From: Anaerocolumna chitinilytica
Lineage (GTDB): Bacteria > Bacillota > Clostridia > Lachnospirales > Lachnospiraceae
Assembly: GCF_014218355.1 (NCBI RefSeq)
Contig: NZ_AP023368.1
Coordinates: 1,368,001-1,432,000 of the forward strand
Direction: 5' to 3'
DNA: 64,000 nucleotides
Below, one piece after another: positions 24,009-32,881 of the stretch. A model generated the notes under the pieces. The model ran no database searches. It was not told where the DNA came from and worked only from the letters and a program-made list of their open reading frames with translations. How positions within the stretch are numbered: position 1 is the stretch's first letter; every line of letters begins with the position of its first letter. Position numbers and translations under genes: made by a program.

Positions 24009-25622
24009 TTAATCCTCAGATATTCCAAAATAAACATAATATGGCATTGGCAGATATAACTTTCCCGGATCGGTAAATACCTTAATATAATAAGTTCCGG
24101 CAGGAAGCTCTTTGGAGATATACCAGTAGGGAGTATCATCATAATAATAGATTTCGCTGTCTATATTAACCATTCCGGCTGCATCTACTACTTTGGCAGT
24201 CATGTTATTAATGTCACTGCTGTATTTCGTATCTGCAGCTGCAATTACCATAATACGAGAATTCTTTGTCAATGTTATTCGGTAATAATCTGTTCCGGTG
24301 CGGTCTACAGTAGGATCGATACTACCATCGGCATATTGGCCCGAGGGAAGTTCCTGGGCGGTGGCAATATTTCCGCTTTTTGCTGTATCCTCCTTTAATA
24401 TCTGTTCAGAGGAATCCGAAGCAGGTTCATCGGTGGGCATCTTACTAACTGCAGTAGGATTGCTTCTGTCTATATCATATACCTGTGTTATGTTAAGAGC
24501 AAAATTTAAATTCTGCCCGTCAACATACTGCATGGTATTTATTCCAATTACCTCACCATAAGCATTTAATAAAGGACCTCCGCTGTTACCGGAAGAGATG
24601 GCGGCAGTTGTCTGAATATATTCCACATTATCGTAGACTCTTGATGCGTTAGAGATGGTTCCATTGCTGAAAGTGTTGTCAAGCCCTAGAGGATTGCCGA
24701 TTGCATAAGCGGTATCACCTGTTTTGGGAGCAAAGCGGCTTGCTGTAAGAGGGGTACCTTTACCCGGCAGACTTAACAGGGCGATATCATAATCTTTATC
24801 ATAACCTAATATGGTTTGAACACTATATTCTTCACCATTATTAAGTTTGACCTTAATTTGGGAAGCACCCTCAATGACATGGTAATTTGTTACGATAACC
24901 CCTTTTTCCGTAAAGAAACCGGTACCAAGTGCTTTGTCCGTTGTTATCTGTACGACGGAAGGAAGACATTTTTCTGCAACTGAGGTAGCGGTTGGAGGAG
25001 CTGTCCGGCTGTCATCTGCAACATTTACTTTAATGACAAGTTTATCTGAGTCATTTTTTGATGTAATGGTAACCGAGGTAGAGCCTTTTTCTTTGGGATA
25101 AATATAAAGATTCAGACTATCTGCATCGGATGCCCAATAGCCCCATTTGCACTCCGCTATGTCAGAATTCGCAACACGATAATAAACTTCGTCATCAGCT
25201 GTGGAGTTCTTTACCGATACAGTTATAAATCCTGCTTGGTTAAGGTTGATAGAGTTCTGATTTACTGCTATTCTTCCCGTTTTGAGTATTACCGTTACCT
25301 TACAGGTATACTTATGATTTTTATAAGTTCCAGTTACAGTGGCAGTGCCGGCGGCTTTACCGGTAACCAGGCCTTTGCTGTTTACAGAGGCTATTTTGGG
25401 AGCAGAGCTTTTCCAGGTTACAGAGCCTTTAGCACCTTTAATTGAAAGGGCTGCGCTTTTACCCTTTACTAGTTTTAATGTTGCTTGGCTGATAGCAGGG
25501 CTTTTTAATGTTGTTTGAGCTTGAGCTTGCATTACTACCTGGGTACCTGGAAAGTGCATAGGTGATATTGCCAGAGTCATAACAGTGATGATAGCAAGAA
25601 TGGTTCTTTTTATACGTCTCAT
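24009..25622 (-). CDS. Secreted trypsin-like (DegP-type S1C) serine protease with N-terminal Big2 domain (copy A)
   Basis: 537 residues. Signal peptide (~1-35), then a Big2 Ig-like domain (~45-110, with VTWKSSAPKIASVNSKGLVTG), a second beta domain (~115-205), and the S1 protease domain (~220-395). Triad His248 (TNYHVIEGA), Asp279 (DYDIALL) and Ser347 (SSGNSGGP). There is no PDZ domain. The last ~120 residues (from AKSGNIATAQEL) look like a bacterial pre-peptidase C-type beta domain. The ATG at 25622 with AAAGGAG upstream is preferred over the GTG 24 bases before. A close paralogue lies at 34.6-36.3 kb on the same strand. Probably a surface quality-control or processing protease. Confidence 0.85.
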   Translation of the reverse strand: MRRIKRTILAIITVMTLAISPMHFPGTQVVMQAQAQTTLKSPAISQATLKLVKGKSAALSIKGAKGSVTWKSSAPKIASVNSKGLVTGKAAGTATVTGTYKNHKYTCKVTVILKTGRIAVNQNSINLNQAGFITVSVKNSTADDEVYYRVANSDIAECKWGYWASDADSLNLYIYPKEKGSTSVTITSKNDSDKLVIKVNVADDSRTAPPTATSVAEKCLPSVVQITTDKALGTGFFTEKGVIVTNYHVIEGASQIKVKLNNGEEYSVQTILGYDKDYDIALLSLPGKGTPLTASRFAPKTGDTAYAIGNPLGLDNTFSNGTISNASRVYDNVEYIQTTAAISSGNSGGPLLNAYGEVIGINTMQYVDGQNLNFALNITQVYDIDRSNPTAVSKMPTDEPASDSSEQILKEDTAKSGNIATAQELPSGQYADGSIDPTVDRTGTDYYRITLTKNSRIMVIAAADTKYSSDINNMTAKVVDAAGMVNIDSEIYYYDDTPYWYISKELPAGTYYIKVFTDPGKLYLPMPYYVYFGISED

Positions 25623-25810
25623 TCGTTTCTCCTTTGTATCCGGCACTTTGGAAAGTGCGTGGAGCTTATTATGTTAGAATATTAATGTTTAAATTATACA
25701 ATATATACTAGGGTGCCGCAAGGTAATTCTATTGAATTAGTCTTATATTACTGGTAAACTATAGAAAGATAGTTTTACTTTGGGGTACTACTTTAGAAGG
25801 AGGTATTGTT

Positions 25811-28381
25811 ATGCTAAAGCAAAGTCTGTCCGGAGCCTGGGAGCTTACGGATAGTAAAAATGCTGTTAAGATTTCAGGACATCTGCCGGGATGTAATTTT
25901 CTTGACCTAATGGAAAATGGGGTTATTAAGGACCCGTTCTGGGGGGAAAACGAGAAGGATATGATGGAATACATCGAAAGGGATTATGAGTATTCCAGGG
26001 CTTTTGACTCTGATTCAGGGCTTTTGGACAATGATAGTATAGACCTTGTTATATCAGGCCTTGATACCCTGGCTGAGGTCAGCTTAAATGGAAAGGTCAT
26101 TGCCAAAACAAACAATGTTCATCGGACCTATCGTTTTCCTGTTAAGGAGTTTTTAAAAGAAGAAGGAAATCAGATACGGATTCATTTCTTCTCACCTCTT
26201 CCCTTTCTGGAAGAAAAGAACAAAGAAGATAATCTTATGTTTCATACCGGAATGGGAATTGAAGGAATATCCCATATTCGAAAGGTTCAATGTCACTTTG
26301 GCTGGGATTGGGGTCCTGTATTGCCGCCTGTTGGTATCAGCGGTAGTATTGAATTGGAAGGTTATTCGATGGCAAGAATACAGCAAACTTCCATCAGACA
26401 GGAACATAACACAGAGAGCGTCGTATTACATATTAGTACGGATATCCTTACATATCAAACTAGTCATACTTTAAAAATCAGCAAAACTACACCTGCCTTT
26501 TTACTAAAAACAAGCATCCATTATCCTTCCGGTAAGACAGAGATATTAGAATCAAATATTTCGGGAGATATTGCGGAACAAAGCATCAAAATAGAGAATC
26601 CGCAGCTTTGGTGGTGCAATGGTCTTGGAGATCAACCTTTATACGGAATAACGGTAGAACTCTTTGATGGTGACAAGCTTCTGGATGAGAAACATAAGAA
26701 TATCGGTCTGCGGACCATAGCACTGGATACCCAAAAAGATCATATTGGTAATAATTTTCGATTTCTTATGAATGGTGTACCAATCTTTGTGAAGGGGGCT
26801 GATTGGATACCGAGTGATTCCTTCATAACCCGGACTTTAAGAGAGGATTTGGAGTTCTATATAGCAGGTGCAAAGGATGCCAATATGAACATGCTCCGGG
26901 TCTGGGGAGGAGGTTATTATGAATCCGATACCTTCTATGATTTGTGCGACCGGTACGGGATCTTAGTATGGCAGGACTTTGGTTTTGCCTGCCTTCCATA
27001 TCCCTTTTATAACCAGGATTTTCTGGATAGTGTGGAACTGGAGGTAAGAGACAATGTACAGAGAATCAAGCATCACCCTTCTCTGGCATTATGGTGCGGA
27101 AACAATGAAATAGAGTTAATTACCATGTTTATGAAGATGAGTGCAAGATTAAAAGAGGCCAATGCAACGTTCTTTCATGATACGCTTAAGAATTGGGTAC
27201 AGAAAGAAGATGGAATTACGCCTTACTGGCCGGGGTCACCCAATTCCGGTGCCCCGTATGATAAACCCAATGATTTTAAACGAGGGGATACACATCTTTG
27301 GCAGGTATGGCATGGCATGCTTCCTATTGAGCACTTCCGCAAGATGCCAACCAGATTCTGTTCAGAATTCGGAATGGAATCCCTGCCCTCTATGAAAGCC
27401 GTCCGTACTTTTACAGAAAAAAAAGAACCGGATATTTTTGATTCTGTTATGATGGCTCACCAGAAGTCAAAGGGCGGAAATCAAAAGATGCTTTTCTATC
27501 TTCTGGCTAAGTTCAGAAACCCTGTCAGATTTGAAGATTTTGTGTATCTTTCTCAGATTGTACAGGCTGAGACGATAAGGGAAGCTACTGAGGAATGGAA
27601 ACGTAATATAGGTAAGTGCAATGGCGCTATCTATTGGCAGTACAATGATTGCTGGCCGGTTGCATCCTGGGCCGGTATTGATTATGAAAAACAGTATAAG
27701 GCGGTTATCTACAGTTCCAGAACCTTTAACCAGACTTTAAGTGCTTCCTTAGATCTTCGAAAGGATAACGCAGAGATCTATGTGGTCAATGAATATCAGA
27801 GAGAGGAAAAAGTAAAGCTTCAGTGCCAGATTGAAGACTTTAGCGGAAATTTAATATGGCAGGAAGAAAAGAATCTTACTATGAAAGCAGTTCAATCTGT
27901 AAAAGCGCTGAGTATTCCCCTGAGAACTGTGCTAAAGGACAAAAGAAAGGAAGATAAAGTGTTGGTGATTCACTTGTTAAAGGGAGAAAAAATCATCTTC
28001 ACACAAAACCGATTATTAGTACCGGATAAGGAAGCTTTACTGCAAAATGTAAAAATAACCAAGGAATTAAAAAGGGAAGGTGAAAAGGGAATACTTACTC
28101 TAAAGGCAGATACCTATGCCCGCTATGTCTTTGTTGATATCCCGGGAGTGGATACACCTCTGTCAGATAATTTCTTTGATATCAGAGGAAATGGGACTAC
28201 TTCCATTACCTTTCACATGCCAAAAGAAGCCGAGGATACAAAACTATTAGAGCAAATCGGCCTGACTACATTAGCTCAGGTACCTTTTAAAGGAAATAAG
28301 CTGACTGATAAACTGCTGCGTCTTGCAATGAGGCTCCATAAGGATAATATCGTTGCTTGGATAGCCTTTCATTTTGTGTAA
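25811..28381 (+). CDS. GH2 beta-mannosidase
   Basis: 856 residues, the size of family 2 beta-mannosidases. An N-terminal jelly roll (~1-180) with GAWELTD and PGCNFLDL, two Ig-like domains, then the TIM barrel from FVKGADWIPSDSF. Acid/base Glu433 in CGNNEIE and nucleophile Glu519 in CSEFGMES; YWQYNDCWPV closes the active site. There is no signal peptide, so it should cleave imported manno-oligosaccharides in the cytoplasm. GGAGG lies nine bases before the ATG. It is transcribed divergently from protease copy A. Confidence 0.92.
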   Translation: MLKQSLSGAWELTDSKNAVKISGHLPGCNFLDLMENGVIKDPFWGENEKDMMEYIERDYEYSRAFDSDSGLLDNDSIDLVISGLDTLAEVSLNGKVIAKTNNVHRTYRFPVKEFLKEEGNQIRIHFFSPLPFLEEKNKEDNLMFHTGMGIEGISHIRKVQCHFGWDWGPVLPPVGISGSIELEGYSMARIQQTSIRQEHNTESVVLHISTDILTYQTSHTLKISKTTPAFLLKTSIHYPSGKTEILESNISGDIAEQSIKIENPQLWWCNGLGDQPLYGITVELFDGDKLLDEKHKNIGLRTIALDTQKDHIGNNFRFLMNGVPIFVKGADWIPSDSFITRTLREDLEFYIAGAKDANMNMLRVWGGGYYESDTFYDLCDRYGILVWQDFGFACLPYPFYNQDFLDSVELEVRDNVQRIKHHPSLALWCGNNEIELITMFMKMSARLKEANATFFHDTLKNWVQKEDGITPYWPGSPNSGAPYDKPNDFKRGDTHLWQVWHGMLPIEHFRKMPTRFCSEFGMESLPSMKAVRTFTEKKEPDIFDSVMMAHQKSKGGNQKMLFYLLAKFRNPVRFEDFVYLSQIVQAETIREATEEWKRNIGKCNGAIYWQYNDCWPVASWAGIDYEKQYKAVIYSSRTFNQTLSASLDLRKDNAEIYVVNEYQREEKVKLQCQIEDFSGNLIWQEEKNLTMKAVQSVKALSIPLRTVLKDKRKEDKVLVIHLLKGEKIIFTQNRLLVPDKEALLQNVKITKELKREGEKGILTLKADTYARYVFVDIPGVDTPLSDNFFDIRGNGTTSITFHMPKEAEDTKLLEQIGLTTLAQVPFKGNKLTDKLLRLAMRLHKDNIVAWIAFHFV

Positions 28382-28415
28382 TCAAAAAATAACTTTATGC
28401 CCCGGAGCATTCTAG

Positions 28416-28467
28416 AAAGCTTTGGAGTTTAAAAAGGCTTTGGAGTTTATAGCTCCAAAGCTTTTTT
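28416..28467 (+). terminator. Terminator of the beta-mannosidase gene with a duplicated 5' arm
   Basis: CTCCAAAGC (28453-28461) can pair with either of two upstream arms, AAGCTTTGGAG (ending 28427) or GGCTTTGGAG (28436-28445). A T-run follows at 28462-28467. Confidence 0.7.
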
Positions 28468-28506
28468 GTAAACATGACTTCGAAAATATTCGTTAGGCTA
28501 TTTGGA

Positions 28507-29865
28507 TTAATGCAGATTGGATCTCCATTTTACTTTAAATATTAAGAGAGTTATGAGTAAGGCAGCCATATAATTGGAAAATAGATTTCCCCAGAATACA
28601 GAAAAGTAACCGAGAGAATGCTCTGTCGCAAGTATAAACAGATAACGTAACAGCCATACACGCAGTACGCTGATAACCAGAGTTACCTTTGTTTTACCAA
28701 GTCCGATAAAGGCACCTTGTTCCACCATACAGATACCAAATCCTACTACAGAATAGGTGTAAATATGTAAGGCCCTGTTAGCAATAGAGAGTACATCCTG
28801 CTCTCTGGTAAATAATACTGTCAGGTGGGAGGACAGCGGGACGATGACGGCTATCAGAATAATAGCAGTTATTGCACTGGTAATACACCCTACCAGACAG
28901 GAATACTTTGCTCTTTTACTTTGCCCCGCACCGATGTTCATACTGACCATGGTGGTAACCGCTGAACCAAAGGAGGAAGGAAGTATAAAACAGACGGAGG
29001 TTATGTTGTTGGCAATTCCCTGTCCGTTTAGAACGATTGCACCATATTTTTCTACTTCATTGTTGATTAAGAAGAACCCAAGGTTGAGCATGAGACTTGA
29101 GAGCATAGAAGGAAAGCCGATATACAGCAGCTGTTTTATGATATCCTTATCAAAATGGAAGCCCTTGAATTCCAGCCTGTCTCCGTTCTTTTTCATAAAC
29201 AGCTCATAAAACATCCAAAAGGTTATCAGTATGTTTGAGGCTAGGGAAGCCATAACTGAACCTATAAGTCCCATTGAAAAAACGGCAACAAATAAGGTGT
29301 TAAACAATATTTTAAAGATAAGCATAATAATCATCCGGATAAAGGAATCTTCCGGTTTGCCGCTTGCGTTCTTGATTGCATTGTAGATGGATTCCAGAAA
29401 GGAGAATGGGATTACCAGTGCATTCAATGAGAGGTATAAAAAGACATTATGTGATATCTCGCTGTCTACATGAGCGGATATTGGAAAAGCCAGGCCTACC
29501 AGGAGAGGAGCTAAGATAAAACCCAGTATAAAAGCAAATACTACTAATTGAACGGTAATACGCCTGCTGCCTTTGAAATCACCACGACCGTTAGACTGTC
29601 CAATAATCGCCATACCGGCAACGCTTAAGCCTTGAGACAGGGCAGAGGTCATGTTAACTATTGGCGTACAGTAAGTTACTGCACTGGCAGCCCTAGTACC
29701 TGCCAGGTTATTCAGGAATAGACCGTCAATAACCGGTATTAAGGATTGTACTATGCCCATCATAAGTGCCGGAACCGATAGCATAAGTAAGGTCGGGAGC
29801 AGATTTCCCCGCAATATAAGTTCTCTGCGCTGCTCCATGTTTTGGTTTAGAAATTTAAATTTCAT
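28507..29865 (-). CDS. MATE-family efflux transporter
   Basis: 452 residues with about twelve predicted membrane helices, the normal MATE size. The first half has SVPALMMGIVQSLIPVIDGLFLN and the second half repeats the fold (GFPSMLSSLMLNLG). It exports cationic drugs or metabolites using a Na+ or H+ gradient; the substrate is unknown. It is monocistronic, convergent with the beta-mannosidase gene. Confidence 0.87.
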   Translation of the reverse strand: MKFKFLNQNMEQRRELILRGNLLPTLLMLSVPALMMGIVQSLIPVIDGLFLNNLAGTRAASAVTYCTPIVNMTSALSQGLSVAGMAIIGQSNGRGDFKGSRRITVQLVVFAFILGFILAPLLVGLAFPISAHVDSEISHNVFLYLSLNALVIPFSFLESIYNAIKNASGKPEDSFIRMIIMLIFKILFNTLFVAVFSMGLIGSVMASLASNILITFWMFYELFMKKNGDRLEFKGFHFDKDIIKQLLYIGFPSMLSSLMLNLGFFLINNEVEKYGAIVLNGQGIANNITSVCFILPSSFGSAVTTMVSMNIGAGQSKRAKYSCLVGCITSAITAIILIAVIVPLSSHLTVLFTREQDVLSIANRALHIYTYSVVGFGICMVEQGAFIGLGKTKVTLVISVLRVWLLRYLFILATEHSLGYFSVFWGNLFSNYMAALLITLLIFKVKWRSNLH

Positions 29866-30595
29866 TATTAATCACCTTTAATCTTTTATTACGGAGACGA
29901 AAGTGACCGTGCAAAAAACAATTATACCCTCTTTGAAATAGAAGGTCAAGTGCAGAACCAAGTCTATAATTTCACAATATGCCAAAAAATGAATAAAAAC
30001 AACAAATATAAACAATTACAAAGTGGAAGGATTATACTATAATGAAGTTAATTTAAAAGTATTTTTGTCTGTATTTTCCTGGACCGGCAGCAGTTATTAT
30101 ACTTCTTAACCTTGTTGAATAGACAGATCCTTAGGAGAGAATTGCGCATATAGAAGGACTCTCAATAAACGGATATATGGTTAATTAATATAGAAGCTTG
30201 GCTGCAGGTTTTCTTTTTATTCCTGCTCTTGATTCTATTTCTATTTCAATTTTATTCAAAAGCAAATTTATGCTATTTATAAATATAAGTATCATATCCT
30301 TTGATATTGCTTCTTTGTTTTTAACAGAGCATTATCCCGTAGGTTTATTTTTTGCAGCCTAATTTAGGCCAAGCTATCAATTTTGATAAAGGAGGTTTAA
30401 GTTTACCAGGTGATTAAAATAGAGGAATGACAGCTTACGAGGGGACAGCATGTCATATCGGCTTACCTGACAATTCATAATAACTAATACGCGATAAGGA
30501 AGGAGGGGATTCTGACCTAAGTATGAAAGACGGGTCATATCGGGGAAGTTGTGAATTGCCAAGATGAGTATATATCATGAGAAAGGGGTTAACTT
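29866..30595 (+). promoter_or_regulatory. 730-base gene-free region: promoter and long chitinase leader
   Basis: TTACAA (30016-30021), a 16-base spacer and TATAAT (30038-30043) form the best promoter. It implies a leader of about 545 bases before the first chitinase gene. The left part holds the minus-strand MATE gene's upstream region. No convincing protein gene was seen; a 14-codon frame at 30523-30567 lacks a well-placed ribosome binding site. Confidence 0.45.
30427..30558 (+). ncRNA. Candidate structured RNA in the chitinase 5' leader
   Basis: A hairpin (ATGACAGCT 30427-30435 with AGC-A-TGTCAT 30447-30456) is followed by three nested stems: CAATTCA 30471-30477 with TGAATTG 30552-30558; CGATA 30492-30496 with TATCG 30538-30542; GACC 30514-30517 with GGTC 30533-30536. 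It does not match the c-di-GMP, ydaO or SAM riboswitch motifs as I know them. Confidence 0.3.
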
Positions 30596-32806
30596 ATGAA
30601 ACATATTCGAAAAATAATAGGTATAATATTGGCGCTTGCGTTATTGGTCACAATGACACCGGCAGGTTCCGAAACTGTAAAAGCAGCTTCGGGGAAAAAT
30701 ATCGTTGTTTATTTTCCTAACTGGGGAATCTACAACGCTGCCCACCGTTCAATTACAGTTGGAATGATTCCATGGGACAAGGTAACCGTTATTAACCATG
30801 CTTTTTTTGAAGTAGATTCTTCCTTCAAATTGGCATCCACAGATACCTTTGCAGACTTTGATAAGATGATGGACCATTCGGAAGGATGGGATACCAATCA
30901 GCTGAGAGGGCATTTCGGTGAGTATAAGTATTACAAGAACCTCTACCCTAATGTAAAGATAATCATATCCGTTGGTGGTTGGACAAGGGGCCAGAATTTC
31001 CATGCTATGGCTGCAAGCACCTCTTCCAGAGCGGTGTTTATCCAGAGTGTTATTGATTTTCTGAAGAAATATCCTTTTATTGACGGTATTGACCTGGACT
31101 GGGAATATCCCGGTGTTAACAGGGCGGCAGATCCCAATGACCAGTATGATAGGGGATGCCCGGGAGGTCCGGAGGATAAACAGAACTTCACCTCTCTCCT
31201 TCGCGAGATACGACAGGCTTATAATAACAATGGTCTAAGCGGTAAGCTCTTAACGATTGCTGCGCCTTCAGGCTATGACAAGCTTGCTCTGCAGGAACCG
31301 AATGTGTATGCACAGTATCTCGATTGGCTGAATGTTATGACCTATGATATGCATGGAGCCTGGGAGACGACTACAAATCATCAGTCTCCGCTTTATGCCA
31401 ATCCAAATGATCCTTCAGGTACTTCGCCGGTTGATATAAAGAACAAGTATAATACAGACTCTGCCATGAAGACATTGCAGCAGGTCTATAATATACCTGC
31501 AGAAAAATTGTATGTGGGTTCACCTTTTTATTCCAGAGGCTGGAAGGGGGTTACCGGTGGAGTAAACGGCATGTACGGAACTGCTACGGGAGCCGCAACA
31601 GGTACCTGGGATAATGCTCAGTCCCCTGGCGGACAGTATCCTTATTTCACACTAAAGACCATGGAGAATCAGGGCGGCTATGTGAAATACCGTGATGATA
31701 CCTACACGAAAACACCTTGGTTATATAATGCATCCCAGGGAATTCTTTTAAGTTATGAGGATGCCACTTCCTTAGGTGCCAGATGTGATTACATCAACAG
31801 CAACGGATATGGCGGACTTATTATCTGGGAAATCTCAGGTGATACCAGCGATTATGAACTGACAACGGTAGCTTATAATAAACTGATAGGCTCAAATCAG
31901 ACACAGACGGTAGCTACCCCGGTCATCAATCCGGCAGCCGGTACCTATGCCAGTGCACAGTCAGTAACCATGACTTGTGCTACCTCCGGAGCACAAATTC
32001 GATATACGACAGACGGTTCAGAGCCTTCCACTTCTTCTGCCCTTTATTCTGCTGCACTTACGGTAAGCACCACCACTACGGTAAAAGCAAAGGCCTTCAA
32101 GAGCGGAATGAACAATTCGGCAACTGCAACAGCTGCTTATACAATTGGAACCACTCAAACAGTGGCTGCACCGGTATTTAGTCCGGCAGCCGGTACCTAT
32201 ACCAGTGCTCAATCAGTAACTATTACCAGTGCTACTTCCGGAGCAGAAATCCGCTATACCACAGACGGCACAGAGCCTGCCACTTCTTCTTCACTGTATA
32301 CTGCACCGCTTACAATAAGCACAACGACTACAGTTAAAGCCAAAGCTTTTAAGAGCGGCATGACTGCTTCCGTAACTGCAACAGCGGCCTATACAATAAG
32401 TTCAACTCAGACAGTGGCATCACCGGTATTTAATCCTGCAGGAGGTACTTATACAAGTACCCAGTCAGTAACTATAACCTGTGCCACTTCAGGAGCCCAG
32501 ATTCGCTATACTACTGACGGTACGGAGCCTACCGCTTCTTCTGCATTGTATTCTGCTGCACTTACGATAAGCAGTACCACTACGGTAAAAGCAAAAGCAT
32601 TTGTAAGCGGTATGAACAGTTCTGCTACCATTTCTCAGACTTATACTATCAACTCTGCCCAGACACCAGCCTGGACTGCCGGTACAGCCTATAAGGCAGG
32701 AGATTTGGTAACCTATGGCGGAAAGACTTATAAGTGTATACAGGGGCATACTGCCTTGACCGGTTGGGAGCCGCCGATTGTTCCGGCTTTGTGGCAATTG
32801 GTGTAA
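30596..32806 (+). CDS. Secreted GH18 chitinase with three chitobiase-C-like repeats and a C-terminal CBM5/12
   Basis: 736 residues. A signal peptide (~1-31) is followed by a GH18 barrel (~33-428) with SVGGWTRG and the catalytic DGIDLDWE (Glu170). Three near-identical ~83-residue CHB_HEX_C-type domains follow (~440-685, each with IRYTTDGSEP/IRYTTDGTEP and TTTVKAKAF), and a C-terminal CBM5/12 chitin-binding module (~691-736, AYKAGDLVTYGGKTYKC...GWEPP). It should hydrolyse chitin outside the cell. It is followed 75 bases later by a second chitinase. The start has GAAAGGGG upstream. Confidence 0.92.
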   Translation: MKHIRKIIGIILALALLVTMTPAGSETVKAASGKNIVVYFPNWGIYNAAHRSITVGMIPWDKVTVINHAFFEVDSSFKLASTDTFADFDKMMDHSEGWDTNQLRGHFGEYKYYKNLYPNVKIIISVGGWTRGQNFHAMAASTSSRAVFIQSVIDFLKKYPFIDGIDLDWEYPGVNRAADPNDQYDRGCPGGPEDKQNFTSLLREIRQAYNNNGLSGKLLTIAAPSGYDKLALQEPNVYAQYLDWLNVMTYDMHGAWETTTNHQSPLYANPNDPSGTSPVDIKNKYNTDSAMKTLQQVYNIPAEKLYVGSPFYSRGWKGVTGGVNGMYGTATGAATGTWDNAQSPGGQYPYFTLKTMENQGGYVKYRDDTYTKTPWLYNASQGILLSYEDATSLGARCDYINSNGYGGLIIWEISGDTSDYELTTVAYNKLIGSNQTQTVATPVINPAAGTYASAQSVTMTCATSGAQIRYTTDGSEPSTSSALYSAALTVSTTTTVKAKAFKSGMNNSATATAAYTIGTTQTVAAPVFSPAAGTYTSAQSVTITSATSGAEIRYTTDGTEPATSSSLYTAPLTISTTTTVKAKAFKSGMTASVTATAAYTISSTQTVASPVFNPAGGTYTSTQSVTITCATSGAQIRYTTDGTEPTASSALYSAALTISSTTTVKAKAFVSGMNSSATISQTYTINSAQTPAWTAGTAYKAGDLVTYGGKTYKCIQGHTALTGWEPPIVPALWQLV
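31910..32660 (+). repeat. Three intragenic ~250-bp direct repeats
   Basis: They encode the three chitobiase-C-like domains. DNA similarity is high (shared phrases such as TCAGTAACTAT, GGTACCTATACCAGT), so the copies arose recently or are homogenised. Confidence 0.8.
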
Positions 32807-32881
32807 ATGATGTTGTTACGAAAGCGATAGTCCTTTTGATTTTAAATCCAAGCTAAAAGCTTACTCATAGGAGGAGATTAT

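Noticed and set aside
30471..30558. c-di-GMP or ydaO riboswitch before the chitinase
   Set aside because: The conserved cores of these classes as I know them are absent; kept only as an unclassified structured leader.
30523..30567. 14-codon leader peptide in the chitinase leader
   Set aside because: The purine tract is about 15 bases away from its ATG, too far for a normal ribosome binding site.
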